Shown here one piece after another: positions 7,976-17,144 of a DNA stretch of 64,000 nucleotides (positions within the stretch are counted from its first letter, which is position 1; the number at the start of each line of letters is the position of its first letter). The notes beneath the pieces were generated by a model. The model had not been told where the DNA came from. It did no database searches and saw nothing but the letters and a program-made list of their open reading frames with translations. This DNA comes from Flavobacteriaceae bacterium. Its GTDB lineage: Bacteria; Bacteroidota; Bacteroidia; Flavobacteriales; Flavobacteriaceae. The stretch spans positions 1 through 64,000 of the forward strand of contig JAQXBT010000050.1 of NCBI GenBank assembly GCA_029252265.1, given 5' to 3'. The translations under genes were made by a program, and so were the position numbers.

Positions 7976-9391
7976 CTAGTCAATGTACATTTCTTCAGAA
8001 TGCGCTATGAATGAATCAGAGTCTGAAATAGGTTTAATTAGATTTGGTTCATTTATAGACCTTCTTCCAGAGCCCAGAATTTCACTGATCGCAGCAGCCA
8101 ATAAGGGTTCTGAAATATCCCCTAGAATGCCATAATTTGAAATGCCTTCTGCAATTTCTATTTGTGGAATGAGCCCCGCAGGTGGTACGGCCTCCTTATT
8201 TTTATTAACAGTAATAGCGACCAAAGGTTGCATTGCGTAAGAGTGGGAAGGGTTAACGTCTTTTTTCTGAAACGTTGGAGAATCATAAATTGTGACGGAT
8301 GCTTGTGATTTCCCAACCGTTTTTGTTCCAATTTGAATGACTTCAATATACGATCTCAAACTATTAATAATCATTTCACTTGCAGATGCAGAACGATTTG
8401 ATGTTAACACATAAAGTGTGGTTAATCCCAAACTGTTTATGGCCGCCTCATTTTCAGATAATGTGTTGGTAAAATCATAGGTAGAATTGTTACTTTCTAG
8501 ATCGGAGTTATATTGAAGTATTGCAAAAACTTCATTATCAATCCCTGTAATCATACTGCCTAATTCGGTTGCTGTGTTCACACTTCCTCCAGGGTTATAT
8601 CTCAAATCCAAAATTAGGTATTGAACATTTTGAGCTTTAAACGCTCCAAAAACGTCATTAAGTTGGGCGTCATAATCAGATACAAATCCATTATACATTA
8701 AATATCCAATCGTTTTATCTTGTAATGTTATGAGCTGATTTTTGAAAATCGGGTTTTCATTATAGACAGTTTTGGTGAGCATGACCGTTTCATCTGTGCT
8801 AATAATTTGGTCATCAGTAGTAATGGTTGTGCCATTGTCTTCATAAGTCGCCAAGCCAATACTGTAGGTGTCGTTACTTAACAGGGCACCAAGGTTTGAC
8901 TCGGTCATCGATTGTCCGTCAATGGTAGTGAAAATTTGTCCTCTTTCCAGAGCTGTTTGACTGGCATTACTGTTGGGGTGTATCAAGCGCACAATTCCAA
9001 GAACTTCAGTAGAACTCTCTGGAATATAGTAAAAATTAAATTCGGCACCACTGGTTTTTGAGACGCCGCTAAATTGTTGTTCGAGGGCAATATAGTCATC
9101 AGTTATCCAACTAAATCGATCCACTGAATCTGGTTTAAAAATTAAATTCTCAAACAAATTTTCAGGATTTTCAAAAGAGTTCAGATAATTTTGATAGTCA
9201 CCATCCGATCCAAATCGCTCGTTAGCTAAATCATCAACATCATCTTTATAGAGATATGCAAAATTGAGACCTTTCCAAACAAAATCTTTGATGTCGATAT
9301 TACTTACGGGATTGTCATCATTATCTTCAAAACAACTAAAAGATGTAGAAGTGATGAATAATAGAAGAACGAATTTAATAACTGATTTCAT
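7976..9391 (-). CDS. S41 family C-terminal processing peptidase (lipoprotein)
   Basis: 471 residues with a lipoprotein signal (SFSC, Cys20). The N-terminal region (about 30-100) precedes a PDZ-like segment (about 105-190, 'GIVRLIHPNS', 'GQIFTTIDGQ') and the S41 core (about 215-400) with 'LILDLRYNPGGS'. The catalytic serine is probably Ser336 in SASASE, with Lys361 in 'TVGKSQ' 25 residues later, the spacing of tail-specific proteases. It is probably anchored in the envelope and degrades or processes secreted proteins. It is divergent from the ECF sigma operon, 155 bases away. Confidence 0.88.
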   Translation of the reverse strand: MKSVIKFVLLLFITSTSFSCFEDNDDNPVSNIDIKDFVWKGLNFAYLYKDDVDDLANERFGSDGDYQNYLNSFENPENLFENLIFKPDSVDRFSWITDDYIALEQQFSGVSKTSGAEFNFYYIPESSTEVLGIVRLIHPNSNASQTALERGQIFTTIDGQSMTESNLGALLSNDTYSIGLATYEDNGTTITTDDQIISTDETVMLTKTVYNENPIFKNQLITLQDKTIGYLMYNGFVSDYDAQLNDVFGAFKAQNVQYLILDLRYNPGGSVNTATELGSMITGIDNEVFAILQYNSDLESNNSTYDFTNTLSENEAAINSLGLTTLYVLTSNRSASASEMIINSLRSYIEVIQIGTKTVGKSQASVTIYDSPTFQKKDVNPSHSYAMQPLVAITVNKNKEAVPPAGLIPQIEIAEGISNYGILGDISEPLLAAAISEILGSGRRSINEPNLIKPISDSDSFIAHSEEMYID

Positions 9392-9546
9392 TTGATGTAG
9401 ATTTATAGTTTAAAATGAACTAATTTTAATAGCTTTGAGTCTTAAAGGACTAATTTAAACTAATTATGACGAAACAAAAATTATTTTGAAAGCTTGTAAC
9501 AAATCTATAAATTAATCGTCCTTAAAGTATAACCACCCAATCTATT

Positions 9547-10062
9547 ATGAACGAGATAGAATATTTGAAGATAATTACGCCTTTTAAGGATAAGATTTTT
9601 CGGATTGCGAGACGATTATTGGTGTCCGTTGAGGAAGCTGAGGATGCCACCCAAGAAGTCTTATTGAAATTATGGAACCACCGTCAAAAATTTAAGGACT
9701 ATAAGAGTCCGGAAGCATTTGCAATGACGATGACAAAAAACTGGTGCTTTGATCGATTAAAATCAAAACAAGCACAAAATTTAAAAATAGTACACAATAA
9801 TTATGAAGACCATTCGCAATCATTACAAAAATCAATTGAGATTAATGACAGTCTTCGCTGGGTAGAAAAATATATGGAAGCTTTACCCGCAAAACAAAAA
9901 TTAATATTACAACTCAGAGATATTGAAAACTATGAGTTTAATGAAATCGCTAAAATACTAGATATGAGTGAAGCTACTATTCGAGTTTCCCTGTCCAGAG
10001 CAAGAAAAACAATACGAGAAAAATTAACACAGACCCATAATTATGGAATTAAAAAACATTGA
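9547..10062 (+). CDS. ECF-type RNA polymerase sigma factor
   Basis: 171 residues with sigma region 2 at about 10-78 ('AEDATQEVLLKLWN', 'NWCFDRLKS') and region 4 at about 108-165 ('LPAKQKLILQLRDIE', then the helix-turn-helix 'MSEATIRVSLSRARKTIRE'). It directs RNA polymerase to an alternative promoter set, probably for envelope stress given its neighbours. Its stop overlaps the start of the next gene by 20 bases, implying translational coupling with a likely regulator. Confidence 0.92.
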   Translation: MNEIEYLKIITPFKDKIFRIARRLLVSVEEAEDATQEVLLKLWNHRQKFKDYKSPEAFAMTMTKNWCFDRLKSKQAQNLKIVHNNYEDHSQSLQKSIEINDSLRWVEKYMEALPAKQKLILQLRDIENYEFNEIAKILDMSEATIRVSLSRARKTIREKLTQTHNYGIKKH

Positions 10063-10531
10063 ACGTCTTTTAGAAAAGTACGAACAAGGAGATACAACTT
10101 TACAAGAAGAAGCACAGTTAAAACACTATTTTTTAAAAGAAACTGTTGCGCCTCACTTGGAAGCTTTCCGCTCACTGTTTGCTTATTTTTCATCCGAAAA
10201 ACAACTTTCCTATCAAAGACCTTTAGTAGTGACTCGCAGCAAACCAAACAAATACCGCTGGCTTGCAGTAGCTGCAGTAGTCACAATTATGTTTAGTACT
10301 TTTATGACACTCACATCGAGAGATGAATTTATCAAGTTATCTAATGAAGAACAATTTACTTATAATGAAACACTCAAAGCTTTTGATTTAATTTCGAATC
10401 AAATGAACAAAGGAGCTGCACCATTAAGTGCTCTAAACATGATCTCAACTTCTTTTGAACAAGGCAAACAAAACGTTGTCTTTCTGGAAGAATTTAATAA
10501 CTCAACCAATAAAATATTTAACATTAAATAA
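10043..10531 (+). CDS. Single-pass membrane protein, putative anti-sigma regulator
   Basis: 162 residues with no clear family match by eye. The N-terminal 65 residues are charged and helical ('LLEKYEQGDTTLQEEAQLKHYF'), a pattern seen in Bacteroidota proteins downstream of ECF sigma factors. One hydrophobic helix follows at about 72-90 ('WLAVAAVVTIMFSTFMTL'), then an outer domain of about 70 residues. A cytoplasmic sigma-binding end and periplasmic sensor end is the usual anti-sigma layout, and the 20-base overlap with the sigma gene supports this. Function is inferred. Confidence 0.6.
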   Translation: MELKNIERLLEKYEQGDTTLQEEAQLKHYFLKETVAPHLEAFRSLFAYFSSEKQLSYQRPLVVTRSKPNKYRWLAVAAVVTIMFSTFMTLTSRDEFIKLSNEEQFTYNETLKAFDLISNQMNKGAAPLSALNMISTSFEQGKQNVVFLEEFNNSTNKIFNIK

Positions 10532-10553
10532 TTAAATCTAAAATTTTAAAAAA

Positions 10554-11120
10554 ATGAAAAAATTTGCAATAATTCTTAGTTTGCTTTTAGCACCCACACT
10601 AATGCTAGCTCAAAGCCTATTTGAAAAATATGAATATATAGACGACGTAACGTCTGTGGTCGTAAACCAAAAGATGTTTAAAATGTTGTCTAATATTGAT
10701 ATTCAAACCAATGATCCTGACTCAGATGATTTTATCAACCAGGTAAAAATGTTGAAAAATCTGACTGTTTACACAACGGATAATATCGATGTTTCGAATT
10801 CCATGAGAAAAGATGTTGAAAAATACATTAAAAATTCTAGTCTAGAGGAATTGATGCGAATCAAAGACGGAGATCAAACCGTTAACTTCTTTATTTTAGA
10901 AGGCAAAGACGAAAACCATGTGAAAGAACTGCTAATGTTTGTGAATGGTTTAGGAGATATCACCAAAAATGAAAACATTTCTATTAACGGGAAACAACGC
11001 GTCATCGAAACCGTTCTTTTATCACTCACAGGCGATATTGATTTGCGTCAAGTTTCAAAACTTACGAGTCAGTTAAATGTTCCTGGAGGAGAACAACTCA
11101 AAAAAGCAACAAAAAAATAA
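10554..11120 (+). CDS. DUF4252 domain secreted protein
   Basis: 188 residues with a signal peptide (1-20, ending LMLAQ). The rest fits DUF4252: 'FEKYEYIDDVTSVVVNQKMFKML' near the start and a later 'FFILEGKDENHVKELLMFVNG'. The domain has no known activity. The gene is third in the sigma operon (22 bases after the regulator) and is followed without a gap by a second DUF4252 gene, so it is probably a target or effector of the ECF sigma factor. Confidence 0.8.
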   Translation: MKKFAIILSLLLAPTLMLAQSLFEKYEYIDDVTSVVVNQKMFKMLSNIDIQTNDPDSDDFINQVKMLKNLTVYTTDNIDVSNSMRKDVEKYIKNSSLEELMRIKDGDQTVNFFILEGKDENHVKELLMFVNGLGDITKNENISINGKQRVIETVLLSLTGDIDLRQVSKLTSQLNVPGGEQLKKATKK

Positions 11121-11663
11121 ATGAGAGCTCTTATTAAATATTCAACAATTTTTGGAGTTTTTTCTATTTGTTTAGCCTGTACTCCTAAATTATCTTTACA
11201 ATCGTATTTTGTAGACCATCAAGAAACCGCTGGTTTTATGGCGGTAGATATTCCGATGTCCTTTTTAAATCCAGATCAAATAGAGCTTACAGATGATCAA
11301 AATCAAGCGGTTGAGTCTATTGACAAACTCAATATGTTGGCCTATAGTTTGAAAGACGGTTCTGAAGATGAATTTACATCCGAATTAGCAAAAATTAAAA
11401 CCATTCTAAAAGCAGAGGTTTATAACGATCTCATGCGAGCTGGAAATACATCCGATGGAAAAGTTCAAGTCTTATATATTGGAGACGATTCAGAAATCGA
11501 TGAATTAATTGTTTTCGGAGTTTCTCCCGAATATGGTTTTGCTATTGTCAGAGTGCTCGGAGATGATATGGAGCTTTCAAAAATTATGAAACTTCGAAAT
11601 GTAGTGGATCAGTTTGATACAAAAAACGCGAATGTTGAAGATTTTATGAAATTTTTACTCTGA
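11121..11663 (+). CDS. DUF4252 domain lipoprotein
   Basis: 180 residues; its start codon directly follows the stop of the preceding gene. A lipoprotein signal (LACT, Cys20) replaces the cleavable signal of its paralogue, so one copy is soluble and one lipid-anchored. DUF4252-like features include 'FMAVDIPMSFLNPDQIELTDDQ' and a late 'ELIVFGVSPEYGFAIVRVLGDDM'. It is the last gene of the sigma operon and precedes a terminator. Confidence 0.72.
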   Translation: MRALIKYSTIFGVFSICLACTPKLSLQSYFVDHQETAGFMAVDIPMSFLNPDQIELTDDQNQAVESIDKLNMLAYSLKDGSEDEFTSELAKIKTILKAEVYNDLMRAGNTSDGKVQVLYIGDDSEIDELIVFGVSPEYGFAIVRVLGDDMELSKIMKLRNVVDQFDTKNANVEDFMKFLL

Positions 11664-11680
11664 TAAATATTCATTCAACC

Positions 11681-11711
11681 AAAAAAAGCCACGTTTTACG
11701 TGGCTTTTTTT
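11681..11711. terminator. Bidirectional rho-independent terminator
   Basis: Perfect stem aaaaaaagccacg / cgtggcttttttt with a 5-base loop, between the convergent DUF4252 and purB genes. Confidence 0.88.
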
Positions 11712-11725
11712 AGTTTTGAATAAAC

Positions 11726-13069
11726 CTATATTCCGGTATAATTTGAAGGCGTAATCGCTTTTAATTCTGTTTTAATAGCGTCACTAACTTCTAAGGTATC
11801 AATAAAATTTGAGATAGAGTTTTGAGTAATTGCTTCGTTGGTTCGCGTCAATCCTTTGAGTGCTTCATACGGATTGGAAAACCCTTCACGCCTCAAGACT
11901 GTTTGAATGGCTTCAGCAACAACGGCCCAATTTTTTTCTAAATCTTCCGCAATCTTAGCAGGATTTAAAAGGAGTTTATGCAGCCCTTTTAAAGTTGATT
12001 TAAAAGCAATAATAGTATGAGCAAACGGTACACCAACGTTTCTTAAAACGGTACTATCTGTTAAATCGCGTTGTAACCTTGAAACTGGGAGTTTGGCCGA
12101 TAAATGTTCGAAAATCGCATTCGCAATTCCTAAATTTCCTTCACTATTTTCAAAATCAATTGGATTGACTTTATGTGGCATAGCCGAACTGCCCACTTCA
12201 CCTTCTTTAATTTTTTGTTTGAAATAATCCATAGACACATAGGTCCAAAAATCACGATCCAAATCGATGATGATGGTATTGATCCGTTTTAAGGCATCAA
12301 ACAGCGCAGCCATATGGTCATAGTGCTCAATTTGAGTAGTCGGAAACGAGTGGTGGAGTCCCAGTTTATTTTTCAAGAAATTAGAAGCAAAGAATTGCCA
12401 ATCGATTTCTGGATACGCTACTTTGTGTGCGTTGAAATTTCCGGTCGCACCTCCAAATTTGGCGGCATTTGGAATTAAACTTAAGGAATCAAACTGTGCT
12501 TCTAAACGAGTTATAAACACTTGAATTTCTTTTCCTAAACGCGTAGGAGAAGCGGGTTGTCCGTGCGTACGCGCTAGTAACGGAGTGGTGGCCCATTCTT
12601 CAACTAATCCTTTTAAGCAATCGATAAGCGTCTTGTATTCTGGAATATAAACATCCGTAATCGCTTCCTTGATGCTTAATGGAATCGCTGTATTATTGAT
12701 ATCTTGAGAGGTTAAACCAAAATGAATAAATTCTTTGTACTGAGGAATCTGAAGGGCATCAAATTTGGCTTTTATAAAATATTCAACGGCTTTTACATCA
12801 TGGTTTGTAATGCTTTCAATGTCCTTGATTGCTTGTGCATCTTTGCTTGAAAAAGCAGTATAAATAGCTCTCAAATCCTTAAAAAGTGCGGGATTGAAAT
12901 CTTTTAATTGAGGTAAAGGAATTTCACAGAGTGCAATGAAATATTCAATTTCAACTAAAACACGGTATTTGATGAGTGATTCCTCAGAAAAAAAATCGGC
13001 TAATTCAGCAGTTTTTGATCTGTAGCGACCGTCGATTGGAGAAATTGCACTGAGCATAGATAGAGACAT
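11726..13069 (-). CDS. purB: Adenylosuccinate lyase
   Basis: 447 residues, the full length of PurB. It begins 'LSAISPIDGRYRSKT', typical of the family, and has the fumarase/aspartase signature region 'GSSAMPHKVNPIDFENSEG' with the catalytic flexible loop. A His in 'LLARTHGQPASPTRLGKE' is another conserved site. It catalyses two steps of purine synthesis (SAICAR to AICAR, and adenylosuccinate to AMP). An ATG four codons later (13057) is an alternative start. It is a single-gene unit. Confidence 0.95.
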   Translation of the reverse strand: MSLSMLSAISPIDGRYRSKTAELADFFSEESLIKYRVLVEIEYFIALCEIPLPQLKDFNPALFKDLRAIYTAFSSKDAQAIKDIESITNHDVKAVEYFIKAKFDALQIPQYKEFIHFGLTSQDINNTAIPLSIKEAITDVYIPEYKTLIDCLKGLVEEWATTPLLARTHGQPASPTRLGKEIQVFITRLEAQFDSLSLIPNAAKFGGATGNFNAHKVAYPEIDWQFFASNFLKNKLGLHHSFPTTQIEHYDHMAALFDALKRINTIIIDLDRDFWTYVSMDYFKQKIKEGEVGSSAMPHKVNPIDFENSEGNLGIANAIFEHLSAKLPVSRLQRDLTDSTVLRNVGVPFAHTIIAFKSTLKGLHKLLLNPAKIAEDLEKNWAVVAEAIQTVLRREGFSNPYEALKGLTRTNEAITQNSISNFIDTLEVSDAIKTELKAITPSNYTGI

Positions 13070-13093
13070 AGTTGCTGTATTTTTTTGAAGCTA

Positions 13094-13101
13094 CAAAGAT
13101 A
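13094..13101 (-). promoter_or_regulatory. -7 promoter element for purB
   Basis: Reads TATCTTTG on the minus strand, matching TAnnTTTG, 24 bases upstream of the purB start. Confidence 0.45.
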
Positions 13102-13214
13102 GGTGTTTTCAATCTAAAATTATATTTCTTCATTGTAAGTTTTTATGATTTTGGTGATTTTCTCAAATCATTTATTCAATTTTTTAGTACCTTTAATTTT
13201 TAAAATTTATAGCG

Positions 13215-13682
13215 ATGGCCCTTAAGAAAAAAATGATTCTTGTACTTGTGATTACGGTTGTAATCGCCCAATTTTTTCAACCTAAAAAAAATCAAGGTAA
13301 CTTTGTGTCTATTGATTTTTTTTTAAAAGAAACACAAGCATCTAAACAAGTCAAACAGATTTTAAAGCAAGCCTGTTTTGATTGTCATAGTAGCACTACA
13401 AACTATCCTTGGTACAATTCAATCACACCAGTTAATTTTTGGCTAAACAGTCATATTAAAGAAGGAAAAAAGCATTTTAATGTTTCTAAGTGGTCAACCT
13501 ATTCAGACAAGAAAAAAGATCACAAACTCGAAGAGTTGGTAGAGGAACTTGAAGGATCGTCTATGCCATTAGCATCCTATACTTGGACGCATAAAGAGGC
13601 ACAGCTCAATTCGGCTCAAGTACAAGCCCTAGTCGATTGGGCAAATGGATTAAGATCCGGATATTCTTCCACTTCCGACTAA
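13215..13682 (+). CDS. Heme-binding domain protein (Haem_bd family)
   Basis: 155 residues. An N-terminal hydrophobic anchor (about 6-20) precedes a domain with 'ACFDCHSS' (Cys54, Cys57, His58), 'TTNYPWYNSITPVNFWLNSHI', 'GKKHFNVSKW' and a late 'SMPL.SYTWTHKEA'. This order matches the Haem_bd cytochrome c-like family. It is probably a membrane-tethered periplasmic protein carrying one c-type heme. The glycosyltransferase gene follows 11 bases later, but the two functions are not obviously linked. Confidence 0.85.
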   Translation: MALKKKMILVLVITVVIAQFFQPKKNQGNFVSIDFFLKETQASKQVKQILKQACFDCHSSTTNYPWYNSITPVNFWLNSHIKEGKKHFNVSKWSTYSDKKKDHKLEELVEELEGSSMPLASYTWTHKEAQLNSAQVQALVDWANGLRSGYSSTSD

Positions 13683-13693
13683 TTTAAAGCCTT

Positions 13694-14926
13694 ATGCAAT
13701 CCACTTTATTAGTCATCGGTTTTGTGTATCCCGAGCCAAATTCATCAGCTGCGGGTTCTAGGATTTTACAATTGATTGCTGCTTTTCAAGCTCAAAATTA
13801 CAACGTTGTTTTTGCGACTAGCTGTAAAAAATCTGATAACTCATTTGATTTAAAATCGATTGGAGTCAGCGTAGTTCAAATTGAACTCAACCACTCTAGT
13901 TTTGATATATTTATTAAAGAATTGAATCCAACGGCCGTCTTGTTTGATCGTTTTATGAACGAAGAACAATTTGGATGGCGTGTTGCTGAGCACTGTCCAA
14001 ATGCATTAAGAATTTTGGATACCGAAGATTTACATTTTCTTCGTAAAGCACGCCATGAGGTACTCAATACAAATCAACTCCTCGAAAACGTGCTTTTTTC
14101 TAATGATACTACCAAACGCGAAATAGCGAGTATATATCGTAGTGATGTGTCTCTAATTATATCTGAGTATGAGTTTGAATTGTTAACGCATTCCTTTAAA
14201 ATAGATCCTGCGATTTTGATGTATCTCCCTTTTATGTTAGATTCTAATGCCTGCGAACCGCAGTTGGGTTGTAACCCTTTTTCGGGACGTAGTGATTTTA
14301 TTTCTATTGGGAATTTTTTACATCCTCCAAATTTAGAGGCCGTTCGATACATGAAAAAAGAATTATGGCCTCAAATTCATAAAGCACTTCCAGAAGCGAA
14401 GCTTCATATTTATGGTGCTTATGATACCCCCAATGTGAGCGCGTTACACAATGAAAAAGACGGATTTTTAGTCCATGGATTTGTTGAAGATGGGTATAAA
14501 GCTTTGAATAGCGCTAAAGTTTTATTGGCCCCACTTCGGTTTGGTGCGGGACTTAAGGGCAAATTAATTCAAGCGATGCAAACAGGAACGCCATGCGCTA
14601 TGTCATCCATTGCTGCAGAAGGTATGTTTGGAACTTTACCGCCAAACGGGATTTTGGAAGATGACCCTAAGTTATTTGTTAAAAAAGCGATTGAATTGTA
14701 CCTTAATCAATTGCAATGGGAAGCGTATCAAAACCAGGGTTTTACAATTTTAAAAAATCGATTTGAGAAGCTAAACCATCAGACGGCGCTTCACAGCCGG
14801 ATTGAATCGCTCACCAAAAACCTTCCGCAACATCGCACTCAAAACTTCATCGGTCAGATGCTCAATCACCATTTAATGCAAAGCACCAAATACATGGCTC
14901 GCTGGATTGAAGCTAAAAATAAGTAG
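13694..14926 (+). CDS. Glycosyltransferase, GT4-like
   Basis: 410 residues with the two-domain GT-B look. The N-terminal half has 'VIGFVYPEPNSSAAGSRILQLI' and the C-terminal half has 'FISIGNFLHPPNLEAVRYM', 'LHIYGAY', 'VHGFVEDGYKALNSAKVLLAPLRFGAGLKGK' and 'AMQTGTPCAMSSIAAEGM', which form the nucleotide-sugar binding site of GT4-like enzymes. The donor and acceptor are unknown. No other polysaccharide genes lie nearby, so it is an orphan. Confidence 0.8.
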   Translation: MQSTLLVIGFVYPEPNSSAAGSRILQLIAAFQAQNYNVVFATSCKKSDNSFDLKSIGVSVVQIELNHSSFDIFIKELNPTAVLFDRFMNEEQFGWRVAEHCPNALRILDTEDLHFLRKARHEVLNTNQLLENVLFSNDTTKREIASIYRSDVSLIISEYEFELLTHSFKIDPAILMYLPFMLDSNACEPQLGCNPFSGRSDFISIGNFLHPPNLEAVRYMKKELWPQIHKALPEAKLHIYGAYDTPNVSALHNEKDGFLVHGFVEDGYKALNSAKVLLAPLRFGAGLKGKLIQAMQTGTPCAMSSIAAEGMFGTLPPNGILEDDPKLFVKKAIELYLNQLQWEAYQNQGFTILKNRFEKLNHQTALHSRIESLTKNLPQHRTQNFIGQMLNHHLMQSTKYMARWIEAKNK

Positions 14927-15095
14927 ACTGAATAATTTTTAGGATCTAAAATAGAAATATAAAATCATCTCTAATATGATAGCTTGGATTTATAGTCTAT
15001 ACAATCCGTACAACATAAGAAGATGCCAGATGAAAATTGGTGTACATTGTGACCAAATTCTAACATATCATTACAGAAGGTAAAAATCTCCAGCT

Positions 15096-15120
15096 GCCGC
15101 CACGTTATGGCGTGGGGTTT
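15096..15120 (+). terminator. Weak terminator-like hairpin
   Basis: Stem ccacg/cgtgg (15100-15104/15111-15115) followed by ggtttt lies between the convergent glycosyltransferase and beta-helix genes. The stem is short and the T-run poor. Confidence 0.35.
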
Positions 15121-15123
15121 TAC

Positions 15124-16689
15124 TTACTCTTCAAATTCAATCGCATTATAGGCCCCTAAATCAGCAGGTGAGTGGCGTGTGGTGTTTGTGATATCCACGT
15201 TTAGGTTTCCTGAGGCAATCCCAGCCCCTTCTGCAGGCGATCCAAATGGAATTTGTAATTTATTGTTAGAAGGCTCTAAAAATTCTGGGTCCGATTTGAA
15301 TCGGACATTTTCATAGTGGTCTGTATTATTAAAATCATATTGTGGTTCTGAGTAATAGCCTGTAGAATCCTCAAAATAGATTAAACTATTGGTGAATTTA
15401 AAATTAAAAATTTCGGAGGTTTCTTTTTCTAATAACAATTCTGGATTGTCATTACCATAGATAATACAGTTGGTGAAATTTGCAGATTCCAAAGGGTTTG
15501 TAAATACGGAGTTCTCGGCATCAACAATAAAATTATTGAGTAGGAGGGCAGGGAATTGTCTAAAACTATTGGTCCAGTAGTTGGCAATTGTCGAATGTGT
15601 AAAGTTATAATTTCCGCCGTAGGTCCCTGCAAACGATGATACGCCACTGTTATTAAGGACTATATTTTCTGCACTAATGGAAGTCGCTCTTCCAAGAATA
15701 CCAAAATTACTCGAATTATAAATCTGAGAATTTGTAATTACTAATTTAGAAACATCTTCTTGATTGCCATCACTTAAAATACCAACCGTTCCGTTTTTGA
15801 TCGTCGCATAATTGAGGGTGTTATCGGTACTCCCACTTAATAACCAAATAGTTTGCCATTGTCCTGGTATGTCCTCATACAGAGGTTCCAAGCGATCGCC
15901 CTGAAAAATCACTTCATTTTCTAAAAGTTCGGCATCTAAACTCGGTAATCCATTGACGTGTAAAGATGAATTCTCAGTAATAAGTAGACCAGAATTCGCA
16001 TGAAAATGAACGCGAGCCCCCGGATTTACAGTCAGTGTTTTTCCGTTTTCTACAGCCGCATAGCCATAAATAACATACGGTTTTTCATTAGTAAAGATTA
16101 ATTCGTAATCTTCTAAAAATCGCCCCTGTACATTGGTTTCATCCTCGACACCATCGCCATCCACATCAAACTTTAAGGTTTCAACAATGCCCTCGGCATC
16201 TTTATTAGGGTAAATAAATACCGCATCTTTTATGAGAGTTACTAATTCTACTTTTTGAATGTTAGATCCACTCCCAAATTCAATTGCATCGGTATATAAA
16301 AATTGTGTCTCATCGGTAACCAAAGGATTAATATCTACAGTGGTTTCAATAAATACATACATACTATCTTTGGCTAATAGTTCGATATTTTCAAATTCTT
16401 TTCCCAACAACGTACCAGAGCCTGTAATACCATCCACAGTTAAACGGTAATTTGAGCTTTGCCCTTCACTTAATTTTAAACTAGGAATGAGGATATCAGT
16501 ATCACTTGAATTATACACTTTCAAAGTATATGTACTCGAACCTATTTTGGAAAAAACGGTGTCTAAAAAAACGGTGTCTTTTGAAAAGGTGAGCGTACCT
16601 GTGGTTGGAATAAATTCAAAATCTTGGCGACAAGAACTCCAAAATATGAGCATAAAAAAACTTATTATAAAATAAAGGGACCGTAGCAT
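15124..16689 (-). CDS. Right-handed beta-helix lipoprotein
   Basis: 521 residues with a lipoprotein signal (FWSSC, about Cys20). The N-terminal 130 residues look like an immunoglobulin-like or anchor domain ('KDTVFLDTVFSKIGSSTYTLKVYNSS'). The rest has parallel beta-helix repeats rich in Asn ('ATIKNGTVGILSDG', 'SKLVITNSQIYNSSNFGILGRA', 'ENIVLNNSGVSSFAGTYGGNYNF'), ending near 'SPAEGAG' and 'DLGAYNAIEFEE', the usual end of such helices. It is probably a surface lipoprotein that binds or cuts a polymer; no catalytic residues are evident. It is transcribed after the thioesterase gene with a 68-base gap. Confidence 0.7.
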   Translation of the reverse strand: MLRSLYFIISFFMLIFWSSCRQDFEFIPTTGTLTFSKDTVFLDTVFSKIGSSTYTLKVYNSSDTDILIPSLKLSEGQSSNYRLTVDGITGSGTLLGKEFENIELLAKDSMYVFIETTVDINPLVTDETQFLYTDAIEFGSGSNIQKVELVTLIKDAVFIYPNKDAEGIVETLKFDVDGDGVEDETNVQGRFLEDYELIFTNEKPYVIYGYAAVENGKTLTVNPGARVHFHANSGLLITENSSLHVNGLPSLDAELLENEVIFQGDRLEPLYEDIPGQWQTIWLLSGSTDNTLNYATIKNGTVGILSDGNQEDVSKLVITNSQIYNSSNFGILGRATSISAENIVLNNSGVSSFAGTYGGNYNFTHSTIANYWTNSFRQFPALLLNNFIVDAENSVFTNPLESANFTNCIIYGNDNPELLLEKETSEIFNFKFTNSLIYFEDSTGYYSEPQYDFNNTDHYENVRFKSDPEFLEPSNNKLQIPFGSPAEGAGIASGNLNVDITNTTRHSPADLGAYNAIEFEE

Positions 16690-16757
16690 GTGATGGACTG
16701 TTTTGGTAAAAATATAACTTTTCGAGCTAATAAATATTGTGGATGTTTTAATTTTTA

Positions 16758-17144
16758 TTAAAATACGTTTACAATCTCAGCAGTAATTCGTTTAGGTTTT
16801 TTGGTAGTGCCGTCTAATAAACACCAATTGGTTTCAGATTTTACAATCAATTTATTGGTGTCTTTATGGTACATTTCGACAATTCGCGTTGAAGTGACGC
16901 CTTTGGAACGTTTGACATAGGTTTTTAGATGAATTTCATCGTGCAATACGGCAGAAGATTTATACTCGATGTGATGGCTTAATAAGACCCATACATTTTC
17001 TTTTTGTTGGAGTGGGGTTGTTGCTGAAATCCAATGGTCCTTTGCAAGATATTGAACCCACTGTACATAACGCACATTATTCACATGTAATAACTCGTCT
17101 AAATCGTCTTTGACAACCGTTCGAAAGGCTTCAAAAATCGTCAT
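16758..17144 (-). CDS. Acyl-CoA thioesterase, hotdog fold (4HBT family)
   Basis: 128 residues, one hotdog domain. 'DELLHVNNVRYVQWVQYLAKDHW' corresponds to the 4HBT active region (often D..GHVNN.rY), and 'LLSHHIEYKSSAVLHDEIHLKTYV' follows in the usual place. It probably hydrolyses acyl-CoA thioesters; the chain specificity is unknown. Its start shares a base with the stop of the upstream cyclotransferase gene (TAATG), which implies translational coupling. Confidence 0.82.
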   Translation of the reverse strand: MTIFEAFRTVVKDDLDELLHVNNVRYVQWVQYLAKDHWISATTPLQQKENVWVLLSHHIEYKSSAVLHDEIHLKTYVKRSKGVTSTRIVEMYHKDTNKLIVKSETNWCLLDGTTKKPKRITAEIVNVF

